Of a stretch of 64,000 bases of DNA, positions 49,901 through 61,900 are shown in pieces; positions within the stretch are counted from its first letter, which is position 1, and each line of letters begins with the position of its first letter. Where the stretch lies: positions 20,806,597-20,870,596 of the forward strand of contig CALNVZ010002100.1 of the NCBI GenBank assembly GCA_940671915.1, given 5' to 3'. The DNA comes from Paracentrotus lividus. Taxonomy: Eukaryota; Echinodermata; Echinoidea; Camarodonta; Echinidae. The notes beneath the pieces are model-generated. The model searched no databases. It was not told the DNA's origin and saw nothing but the letters and a program-made list of their open reading frames with translations. Both the position numbers and the translations under genes were made by a program.

Positions 49901-52900
49901 AGTTTGCATTGTCAGAATGACAATGTAATGCAGACAAAACGAATTTCCGAAAAGACAAATAAAATCAATCTGAATCTGAATTGTCAATTAATGTAATCAT
50001 GTAATTTTATATACTATACACACAGAAAAAAATAAGTGTCTAAGTGACCCTTTTACAAGAGTCCAGCTCTGTCCCTGAGATGACACTTAAATTGGTTAAA
50101 GCAGACTCTTTAATTTGAGTACAACTGACACCTTATTGGAGTTTACCTTCTTGACTCCGACTAGAGTCAAACATGTTAGACTCTCTTGAGTGTCATCTCA
50201 GGGACAAACGTTCCACCCCCCCCCCCAAACCAGAGTTTAGATGACACCTCGTGGGAGTCTACCTTCTTGACTCCATCTGGAGTCAAACATACTAGACTCT
50301 CTTCGAGTGTCATCTCAGGGACAAACGTTCAACCCCCCAAACCAGAGTTTAGATGACACCTATAGTGGGAGTCTACCTTCTTGACTCCAACTGGAGTCAA
50401 ACATACTGGACTCTCTCCGAGTGTCATCTCAGGGACAAACGTACGACCCCCCAAACCAGAGTTTAGATGACACCTCATTGGAGTCTTCCTTATTTGACCC
50501 CTAGAGGAGTCTAGCATAGGGAGTTTAGATGACNNNNNNNNNNNNNNNNNNNNNNNNNNNNNNNNNNNNNNNNNNNNNNNNNNNNNNNNNNNNNNNNNNN
50601 NNNNNNNNNNNNNNNNNNNNNNNNNNNNNNNNNNNNNNNNNNNNNNNNNNNNNNNNNNNNNNNNNNNNNNNNNNNNNNNNNNNNNNNNNNNNNNNNNNNN
50701 NNNNNNNNNNNNNNNNNNNNNNNNNNNNNNNNNNNNNNNNNNNNNNNNNNNNNNNNNNNNNNNNNNNNNNNNNNNNNNNNNNNNNNNNNNNNNNNNNNNN
50801 NNNNNNNNNNNNNNNNNNNNNNNNNNNNNNNNNNNNNNNNNNCCCAGGAGAGCTTCTTTCGAAGAGCTGTTATACCCCTGACCATTGCAACAGAGCAGCG
50901 CCCGCACGCAGTATCAATGGACGAGTTTTCGCACTCTTATACATTATGATCGCAAAGTAACCAATCCCGGGAGTCGGTTTTCTCCCTTTGGTGCGATCCC
51001 CCCCACTACTTTTTCGAAGAGCTTCTTATGCACTAATTCAACAAAAAGAGTGGGGAACAAGTCACTCATAGAGATTTTGTGAATCCTATACCCACCCATG
51101 TTTGAAAAAAGTAACATTCGAGTCGGGATTTCCTTTTTGGGTGTCCATAACTCTATTGGGTATTTTATTGTCAAAGGGGAGTTAGAGTCTTTGTGACCCT
51201 GTATATCTCTGATTTTGAAAAAGTAACAATCAGTCGGCATTCTCCTGTGTGTCAACTCTTCAAGTACACGTTTATATGACTATAAGGAGTCCCGGAGAAG
51301 TAATCATAGAGAGTCTCTGTGACCTATATAATACAATCGGTAGAGTTACGAAAAAATCAAACCAATAATTTTTTTTTTTTTTTTTTTTTTAATTTGAATT
51401 ATAAAAACTGAGTGACAAATTTCTTTTTTTTTAAGAAAGGATTTATGTGTACGTGTTATATGTACAATTTAGGTTTCCTGTGTTAGTTGTCCTTACTTTC
51501 TATTGGCAGCTTTGGTATTTAGTTGCTTTGTTCACATCCATTTCCTTTTGACTTTCAACCTATTCTTCTTTTCATTCATTTATTTCACAGCTGTCTTCAA
51601 AATTCATTACATTCCACATCTGATTCTTTTGTCAACATTCTTATTACATATCATCGGTCATCTATTCATCTACACTCCTCTGATCTCTTATCGGTTATTC
51701 TTATGAATGGACTTTAAACATTCTTGAGTTGGTTCCTCCATTCTCTTTAATTTCTATTAAGTTAATCTGACTTATTTGAATATGTAAATTATCTTGTATT
51801 AGATGAATTCTGATGCTGCCAATAGCCTTGAATAAATCAGTGCACTACCAGACTTCACCAAGTTAAGTTGTATTTATTTCGTGTCTTGTTCCTGTTCCTG
51901 TTTTTGAATCTTCCGTTTGCTGTCATCTCCAGGGACAAACGTTCGACCCCCAAACCAGAGTTTCTAGATGGACAACCTCATTGAGTCTTCCTATTTGACC
52001 CCTAGAGGAGTCCCTAGCATAGGAGTTTTAGATGACACCTCATTCGGAGTCTACCCACTTGACCCTCCAGGCATGCCAGGAGTCTTTAACATGCATGACT
52101 CTATGGAGTCATCTCGGACAAATGCTCACCCCCAGAGGAGTATCAGAGAAACCATATCAGAGTCTTAACCAACTTCACTCATACAGGAGTCAAGCATACT
52201 TTGACCAACGGAGTTTAGATGACACCCGTATACAAGGGTACCCACTGCACTTGGCTAAGGAGTATGCATAGGAATCAATTCCTTTCAATATCAACAGTGA
52301 AGACTGAAGAGAAAAAGCATACGATGACACCCCCACTTTAGAGGCATGTACCACACCACATGACTCTTTGGGGTTTAGCATTTGTCCGAGATGACTCTCA
52401 AACAAGAGTATGCTGTTAGAACTCTGGAGGGGTCAAGTGGACACACTCCAATGAGGTGCAGTGGAACCCTTTATACAGTGTCCATCTAACTGGCCTCTTG
52501 GGTCCAGTATGCTGGACTCGCTAGGAGTCTAAGTTGGAGACTCTGACATCGGTTTTGTCTAAACTCCATTTGGGGGTTTAGCATTTGTCCGAGATGACTC
52601 CCAACAAGGAGTCGTGCATGTTAGACTCCGAGGTGTCAAGTGGGTAGACTCCAATGAAGTGCAGTGGGTTACCCCTTTAATATGGTGTCATCTAAACATC
52701 CCTCTTGGGTCCCAAGTATAATGGACTCCAGTTGTAGGATCTAAGGTGGAGACTCCTGATATGGCTTTCCTCTATAACTTCTGGGGGTTGAGCATTTGTC
52801 GAGATGATCCCTATAGATCATGCTGTTAAGCGACTCCTGGAGGGGTCAAGTGGAGACTCCAATGAGGTGTCATCTAAACCCCTAATGCTCGACACCAAAA

Positions 52901-55900
52901 AGGAGACATGCCGACTCTGATTGTTACTTTTTTCAAATCATGAGCATTATAGAGGGTCACAAAGACTCGCTATGATACCCTTTCCTGACACTTTTCAATA
53001 GTCATATAAAAGTGACTCTTCGAAAGAGTTATTTGGACACCACAAAGGAGAAATCCCGACCCTGATTGTTACTTTTTCCGATCATGAGGATTATAAAGGG
53101 TCACAAAGACTCTCCATGATACCCTTTCCTGACACTTTTCAATAGTCATATAAAAGTGACTCTTCGAAAGAGTTACTTAGACACCAGAAAGGAGACATGC
53201 CGACTCTGATTGTTACTTTTTTCAAATCATGAGCATTATAGAGGGTCACAAAGACTCGCTATGATACTTTTTCCCACTCTTTTTAATAGTCATATAAAAG
53301 TGACTCTTCGAAAGAGTTATTGGGACACCAAAAACAAGAAAACCTGACCCTGATTGTTACTTTTGCAGATCATGAGGATCATAAAGGGTCATAAAGACTT
53401 TTTAATGGTCATATAAAAGTGACTCTTCGAAAGAGTTATTTGGACACCAAAAAGGAGAAATCCCGACCCTGATTGTTACTTTTTCCAATCATGAGGATTT
53501 TAAAGGGTCACAAAAACTCTCCATGATACTCTTTCCTGACACTTTTCAATAGTCATATAAAAGTGACTCTTCGAAAGAGTTATTTAGACACCAAAAAGGA
53601 GACATGCCGACTCTGATTGTTACTTTTTCAAATCATGAGGATTATAGAGGGTCAAAGAGACTCTCTAAGATACCTTTCCCTGACTCTTTTTATAGTCATA
53701 CAAAAGTGACTCTTCGAAAGAGTTATTTAGACACCAAAAGGAGACATCCCGACTCTGATTGTTACTTTCTTGAATCATGAGGATTATAGAGGGTCACAGA
53801 GACTCTCTATGATACCTTTTCCCGACTCTTTTTAATAGTCATATAAAAGTGACTCTTCGAAAGAATTATTTCGACACCAAAAAGGAGAAATCCCGACTCT
53901 GAATGTTACTTTTTCAAATCATGAGAATCAGATGTGGAATGTAATGAATGAAGACATCTGAATAGGAATGGAATGATAGAGAAGAAGGTTGAAAGTCAAA
54001 AAGGAAATGGATGTGAACAAAGCTAACTAAATACCACAGCTGAATAGAAATAAGGTCAACTAACAAAGGAAACCTAAATGTACAATAAACAGTCCTACAT
54101 ATAATATCCTTCTTTAAACAAAAGTTGTGCGCTCAATTATAAATTCAATTAAAAAAATAAAATTATGTTGATTTATCGATACTCTTACCAGATTTTGAAT
54201 ATATATAGGGTCACAGAGATCTCCTATGATACTTTCTCCCGAACTCCTTAAATAGTCAAAATTGCATATAACGTTCCGTGATCTTTGAAGAGTTTTTTTT
54301 GGACACAAAACAGGAGAAATCCAGACTCTGATTGTTACTTTTTCAAATCATGAGGATTATAGAGGGTCACAAAGACTCTAATTATGTTACTTATTCCGGT
54401 TCTTTTTAATAGTATCATATAAAGATATAACTCTTCGGATAGAGTTATTTGACACCAAAAAGGAGAAATCCCGACTCTGAATGTTACTTTTTCAAAATCA
54501 TGAGGATTATAGGGGGTTCACAAAGACTCTCTATGATACTTTTTCCCGACTCTTTTAATAGTCATATAAAAGTGACTCTTCGAAAGAGTTATTTGGACAC
54601 CAAAAAGGAGAAATATACCGACCCTGATTGTTACTTTTGCCGATCAATGAGGATTATAAAGGGTCAAAAGACTCTCCATGATACTCTTTCCTGACGCTTT
54701 TCAATAGTCATATAACACTGACTCTTCGAAAGAGTTATTTCGACACCAAAAAGGAGAAATCCCGACTCTGAATGTTACTTTTTTCAAATCATGAGGAAAT
54801 AAAGGGGGTCACAAAGACTCTCTATGATACTTTTTTCCCGACTCTTTTTAATAGTCATAATAAAAGTGACTCTTCGAAAGAGTTATTTGGACACCAAAAA
54901 GGAGAAATCCCGACCCTGATTGTTACTTTTTCCGATCATAGAGGATTATAAAGGGTCACAAAGACTCTCCATGATACCCTTTCCTGACACTTTTCAATAG
55001 TCATATAAAAGTGACTCTTCGAAAGAGTTACTTAGACACCAGAAAGGAGACATGCCGACTCTGATTGTTACTTTTTCAAAATCATGAGCAATTATAGAGG
55101 GTCACAAAGACTCGCTATGATATCTTTTTCCCAACTCTTTAATAGTCATATAAAGTGACTCTTCAAAGAGTTATTGGCGACACCAAAAAACAAGAAAACC
55201 TGACCCTGATGTTACTTCTTGCAGATCATGAGGATCATAAAGGGTCATAAAGACTCTCCATGATACTCTTTCCTGACGCTTTTCAATAGTCATACATGTG
55301 TATAACACTGACTCTTCGAAAAGTGTTATTTCGACACCAAAGGAAAAATCTCCGACTCTGAATGTTTACTTTTTCAAATCATGAGGATTATAGGGGGTCA
55401 CAAAGAATCTCTATGATACTTTTTCTCGACTCTTTTAATAGTCATATAAAAGTGACTCTTCGAAAGAGTTATTTGGACACCAAAAAGGAGAAACTCCCGA
55501 CCCTGATTGTTACTTTTTTCTAATCATGAGGGATTTTAAAGGTCAAAAAGACTCTCCATGATACTCTCCTGACACTTTCAATAGTCATATAAAAAGTGAC
55601 TCTTCGAAAGAGAATTTAATGACACCAAAAAGGAGACATGCCGACTCTGATGTTACTTTTCAAATCATTGAGGATTATAGAGGTCAAAGGAGACTCTCTA
55701 AGATACCTTTCCTGACTTTGTTATAGTCATACAAAGTGACTCTTCGAAAGAGTTATTTAAGACACAAAAGGAGACATCCCGACTCTGATTGTTACTTTCT
55801 TGATCATGAGGATTATAGAGGGTCACAGAGACTCTCAATATGATACCAATTTCTCGGCCGATCTTCCTTTTATAGTGAAAATAAGATTGTGACCCATAAA

Positions 55901-58900
55901 GGAGTCATGCTGACTCCAATAGAGGAAATCTGTGACTCTGATTAGCACTTGCAAAAACTCGAGGTCCACAGTGGATCACGTAGACTCTGCATGGTGTATT
56001 ATGCTGACTCCGTAGAGTCATGTCGACTCCTTTAGATAGGAAAATGGGACTCTTTATTGTAGTCTGGTCATCACGAGCCACTGATCGTGTCGCTTTGACA
56101 CTTATTTTTTTCTGTGTGTACTCTAACTATTCTTTCCATATAGCTTACCATTACCATCATCCAGTATCTGTCCCTATATTGATTTCATTGAATAGGCCTC
56201 TCTAATAGACTGCATGTATTATCTAATTCTTGTCCTCCCTTTTGCGTTTATTTATTTTCGTCTTCAATATGGTATGTCAGTGGTATCATAGCACATGATC
56301 GACTTTAAACTGTTAAGTATGCTGTATGCCAAATAACCACCTAATTATATTCCAAATTCAGGATATCTTCTCAACCGGCTCCGGGCACCTGTTTACGGCT
56401 ACTCGACGCAGGGCGTACTGGAGGAACATCACCATCCTGATCCCAAAGAGCTGGACCCCAAAACCCGAATATGAACCGGCCAGGACTGAGTCCTTCGAGA
56501 CAGCTAATGTCATCATTGATGCTGCCAACCCGGAATGGGAGGATAACCCTTACACCCTTCAGCTGGGAGGATGCGGAGTGCATGGAGAATACATCCATCT
56601 CACTCCAAACTACATCACCGATCGACCAAACAGCGAGTACATCTGGGGCCCCATGGGTGAGAAAAGTTTTACTCTGTTATAGCACATGCACTAAATGAAT
56701 AGATGGAATAGAGGTAAGAGAAAATGCGGATCGAGAACACCGATGTGGTATACGCTGACGAATTTAATTATTGAATTTAATTGACGTGAAATTGAGAAAG
56801 AACAACATCAAAAAAAAAAAAGCTCCTCAAACATGTAAAAAAAAAAAATATGAGAAACATGAGAAAAATACAAAAAACGTCAGAATTGATTTAAAGTGTG
56901 CCTGAATATACCATGTTATGTTATGGACAGAATTGTCTACTTGGAAGGTAAATACGGTAAAAAGGAATTCGGTATAGTGTCGCTATACAAAGAAATGTTT
57001 TGTAATCAGTCTTTTTATTCCTTCCATAGACAAGCTCCTAACTCACGAATGGGGTCACCTCCGATGGGGTCTCTTTGATGAATACCATACCGATGATGAT
57101 GGCGTCCAGAAGTTCTACGCCAACTCCCGAGGAGACATCGTGGCCACCCGGTGCACTGATCAACTCAAAGGAGTGGAGCTCAACATCAACACCTTTGCTC
57201 CGTGTCAGAGGGACAGAGCTACGGGTCTTTACGAGGAAGACTGTTTCTTCTTTCCCGACCTGGAGGGACAAACCGCTTCTGCATCCATCATGTATGCCCA
57301 GTTTTTGGATTCGGTAGGTTTCTATGATGTTTTTCGTGACGTTTTTTTCAATAATCTTAGTTACGGTCTTATTATTTTATTTTCACTGGTCTCGATTTAA
57401 GGATACAAATTTAACAAATTCGCCGATATGATAAAATGTCTACTTTAACCACCTTAAGCTTGATAGTACGGTGGCGATGATTGTCTAAATGTTACTTTTC
57501 GTGCAAATATCATTAGGCCTAGGGGAAGTCAATGTTTTTTTTTGTTTTTTGTATTTTTTTTGTAAAGGTGTCTCTGTTAACTTGATTGTGGTACCTTTAT
57601 CTTTTTGTAATCCAGGTGACTGGTTACTGTCACAGCGAGGACGACACCCCGGGCTACCATAACCGCGAAGCTCCCAACAAGCACAACAAACTCTGCGACA
57701 GTCGTAGTGCATGGGATGTCATGCTCGAGACAGCAGACTTCATTGACGGTAACAATCCCCCGATCGAGGAAGACATAGACACGACACCAACATTCAGACT
57801 GGTGCAGGCTCGAGACAGACGGGTCGCACTAGTGCTCGATGTCAGTGGAAGTATGGGTGTAAGTACACATTCACACTAAGACTTTATGGCATTTCCCGTG
57901 GCTGTTGAAGTTATTGGGCATTTTCTTTATTTGGACTTCATGGACCAGGTGTTCTGTAGCGAATTTCGACAGTCTCATCACCAACCACGTTCGTCTGGAA
58001 GAGTATCAGAAAGACGGTAGACTGTCAATCTCGGTGACTTCGGCATTCATCCCTAAATCGTTGGGCCATGATGGACAGTCTCGTCAACATCGGCTATAGT
58101 CTTTGAAACGGTTTTGGCACGGCATTCTCAGCCTCTTGGCATTATATTGGCAAGTATCGGCGGGGTTTCTAATCTCGGTATCACCCGCTCTTGTTTCAGT
58201 CAGGGATTGCACTTTCGGCAACATCAACAGTACTCGGATGCAGCGTTCCGACAGTCTCGTAGTCATAGGCCTACGCAGTGGTCTCGCTAGTATCGGAGGA
58301 GTTAATTGGAAACGCCGGCATTCCGTGACAGGGTTTCAGCAAGTCTTGGAGGCAGTTTCTATATATTTCGATGGCTCAGAATCTCGCCATAATTAGTAGT
58401 TGACTAGGCAAGAGTTGGCAATTGCAGCAATATTGGCGAGTATTGGCGAGCATTTTCGACAGTCTTGTCGACATCCATGGTAGTCTCGGCATTGGCGGAA
58501 GGGTCGACAGTCTCTCATTTTCGGCAATATCAGCTGTCGTCAAGGCCTGGGTAAGCAGTCTCGTCACCATTCATGCTGGTCTCGGCAAGTATCAGGTGGG
58601 TCGACATTCTCTCAATATCAGCAGTTTCCTGTGTCAGTTTTGGAGGTTTTTGAAGTATATTCTCAATATGTTAGCATTCCGGTGTCATTCGTCGTTTCCT
58701 CGGCCATGATGGACAGTGTCGTCCACATCGGCAAGCCTTAGAGGCAGTTTTCGGCATGGCTTGTAATTCTAAATGTCTTGGCATCATCAACATTTGTATT
58801 ATCAAGTGTTGGCTGGCTCGATAGCTTTTCAATTTTATCAACATCGGCACTGGTTTCTCTGCCAAATTTGGCAGTCTCGGCAACACCGGCAAGTAATGGA

Positions 58901-61900
58901 AAACAGTTTTAATAGTTGTGTCACTGTATGCGCTGGCCTCGGCAAGTTTTGGATGGTTCGACAGTCATTTCAATTTCGTTAACATCTGGAGTCGTCCCGG
59001 AAACAATTCAGCAGTCTCAGAAAATATCAGTAACTCAGAATTAATTGCAGTTTGCCTTGCCAGGGTCAAAAGTCTCGACAACATCGGCAAGTGTTCTAAG
59101 CAGTTTCGACAGTCTCGTCACCATCCACGGTTGTCTCGGCAAGTAAAGGACGCATTGACTGTCTGCCAATGTCAAAAATACCGGGCGTATTGGGTAAGGA
59201 TCGGCACCCTTGGCAATTTTCCTAAGTTTTTGAAGTGTCTTCGGCATGGCTTGGCATTATCAGTATCTCGACATCATGAACAGTTGTATTGGCAAATATC
59301 GGTGGGATTGGCTTTTTTCCCTTCAATTTTACCATCGGCAGTCATCCATGTCAGAGTCTCCAGTCTCAACTACATTTGATTCGGTTGATTTGATTTATTG
59401 TTTCATATTCCATATAATGATAGCTCTCATGTATTTACTAGTAATAAAGAATATAATGGCGAGAAAAGTAGTGATGGCAGTATGAATAATTCCAATAACA
59501 TGAAATATGAGAAAGTTAATATATGAATTAAGCTTGTATCATATAAGTTCCTTATGACGTTACTACGGTAACATTTTAAGCATATAATATACCTATCTGC
59601 ATAACATAAGCATTTAAACTAGAATATACAGGTATATGTTAACTCCATAAACACCCGCTCAAAATGAATTTTTATTCTTTCATTACCTAGAGTAACGACA
59701 GATTAACTAAACTCGACCAAGCAGCCACTCAGTATCTTCGCTATACCATTGACGATGGTAGCTATGTCGGCATTGCACATTTCTCGGAGTTTGCCAGAAT
59801 ATTCGAGGAATTGACCGAAATCACAGCCGATAGCCGTGAGGCACTCGTCCAACAACTCCCTCAGTTTGCCAATGGCCCGACTTGTATTGGGTGTGGTGTA
59901 TTGGAAGGCATAGAAGTGAGTAATGTATATAGTTTTTAAGCAATGGGCGAGTTTCAATCTATCCAGCACTCCCCATAAACCAATGTAGGGATAAACTAGT
60001 AGTTGATTGGGGGTTGAAAGGAATCAATTGAAATCAGCGATTGCTATTTGCTAACAACAATACAGTCTAAGTATTGTTATATTATTAAGTATCTGTCTTC
60101 TGTCCTTTATTACACACATCTAAATTTCAAGATATTTCATTGGAAATAAAAAATAGATTGAATGATTGATTGACAAAATAAAACACATATAATTATACAG
60201 AACCTCAATGCAGATAATTGTGATTAGATACGCAGAGTACCATTCTAATTTTGAGCATCTCTTCTCGTGTAACAATTATTTCACTCTCTCTTCGTCTTTG
60301 TCTTCAGATACTTAGGGGAGTGAACCGAACTGAGGACCCTGCTGGTGGTTATATTCTTTTAATCAGTGACGGACAGCAGAACCGACAGCCCTACATCGAT
60401 GAAGTCTTTGACGATGTAGAAGAAGCAGGCGTTATCATTGATACAATCGGTGAATTGTCATTTATTTATTTATTCATTTAATTATTTTGTTTGTTTACCC
60501 AGGATAACCCCGTCAGTGGATTAAACACCGTTTTAATTGGGGGCCCTGCACAAGAAGATACATACTTCATAATTGTTTGAGACATAGAAATTTGAAAAAA
60601 GCTTATATCTTATGGCATTAAATTATCTGTATTAACACCATGAATCTTGACTCCAAATTGTTCGGGACATTTTGAAAAACGTTACAGTTAACTTTCTTTA
60701 TCAGATAACGCCACAAGAGTGCCAATTACGATTTTCGGAATCAGGATGTACAAACACTTTGGAAAAGCATTGATATGTAATCACAACGGGTCGGATATGC
60801 GTAAAACAAGAACAAAATATGATTATAATTCTTACTACTCTAATGAAAAAGTTTTCCATTCCTGTACCTATAGCTTTCAGCGATGCAGCCGACGAGGAAT
60901 TGCTTGAACTATCAGTCCGGACGAATGGCCTCGCTTTCTTTTATCCTGATACGGCCACTTCAACGGCTCTTAATGATGCCTTCACTGCCACGGTATCAAC
61001 CAGACCAGGGCTCAGCACAGAGACATTACCAATACAGGTAGGTAACTCTGCCTAAGTCGAATCTCTTGGGACCATGTTCGACTAAGGAGAGGTGAATAAC
61101 ACATGTCTTCTATAATCTGTACTGAAAGATTGCTCCGACTTAGTTGATAATTCAATTTATAGAAGGTCGACTTATGCAGAGTATGCAAAGTATGCAAAGT
61201 ATGAATCATTATTATTTATGAGACTTTTATATATTATTGATATCATGTTGTTTTTGTTTTATCGCTTTTACTCTAGTTCCGATTGTAATCTACTCAGGAG
61301 TGATATGTTGTATTGTGAAAGACTGTCGGTAAAATGGACAACCTTCCCCATTTAGTTGATACTTTATATAAAAACCCTCTAGAAAAGACGACTGAAAAAG
61401 AAAAAAGCTAATGTTGATGACGGTCATACACCCTAGATGTGTCTCATTCATGATGTACACAATGAGTGCAATGCTTTGCATGCAAACGGAACAATGAGTA
61501 AAACTGACCAAGGGGGCATTTCATCAAAGGACTTGTCGGACGTTTTATCCGACAAATTTGCTCTCAGCCAATCAGATGCAAGCATTTCAGCAGCTTATAA
61601 CAGTTTGTCGGATAAAACGTCCGACAAGTCCTTTGATGAAAATGTCCCCCAGAAATACATATGATATGAAAAAAGGACAGAGAAAATGAGATTCTATCGA
61701 ATTCGTATATTAATTTGATACATCATCTCGAACCAAGATTGATCAAAACCCCTCTCAACTAAATCTCCTTAGTTATTACAGCGGTGCTCTCACGATCCCC
61801 GCCGATGGGCCAGTTGAGGATACATTCCTGATCGACTCATCTTTGGGAGTGGACACCGTGCTAACCTTCTCCTGGCTCGATCAGCCCATTCAAAGTCGTA

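Larger units (their letters stand above)
50019..56118. mobile_element. 6.1-kb foldback DNA element with perfect 22-bp TIRs and GAGTC-rich tandem arrays
   Basis: The left terminal repeat (50019-50040) begins CACACAGAAAAAAATAAG. The right terminal repeat (56097-56118) is its exact reverse complement. Each is flanked by TA, fitting a TA target duplication. Inside are two satellite families. One of about 115 bp contains GTCATCTCAGGGACAAACG and GAGTTTAGATGACACC (50040-50533 and 51900-52890). The other, of about 144 bp, contains GTGACTCTTCGAAAGAGTTA (inverted at about 50940-51330, direct at 52890-55860). A spacer block at about 51455-51625 is repeated inverted at 53926-54095. No transposase is seen. 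A 309-base gap interrupts the left half. The element fills half of CLCA intron 1. Confidence 0.85.

Noticed and set aside
50329-50960. Long open frames containing undetermined residues
   Set aside because: They are open only because they cross the 309-base gap.
52890-55860. Regular repeats considered as a CRISPR array
   Set aside because: The repeated part is the whole 144-bp unit with no unique spacers, in animal nuclear DNA with no cas genes; it is a tandem satellite inside a foldback element.
59703-59969. 88-codon minus-strand open frame
   Set aside because: Antisense shadow of CLCA exon 5.
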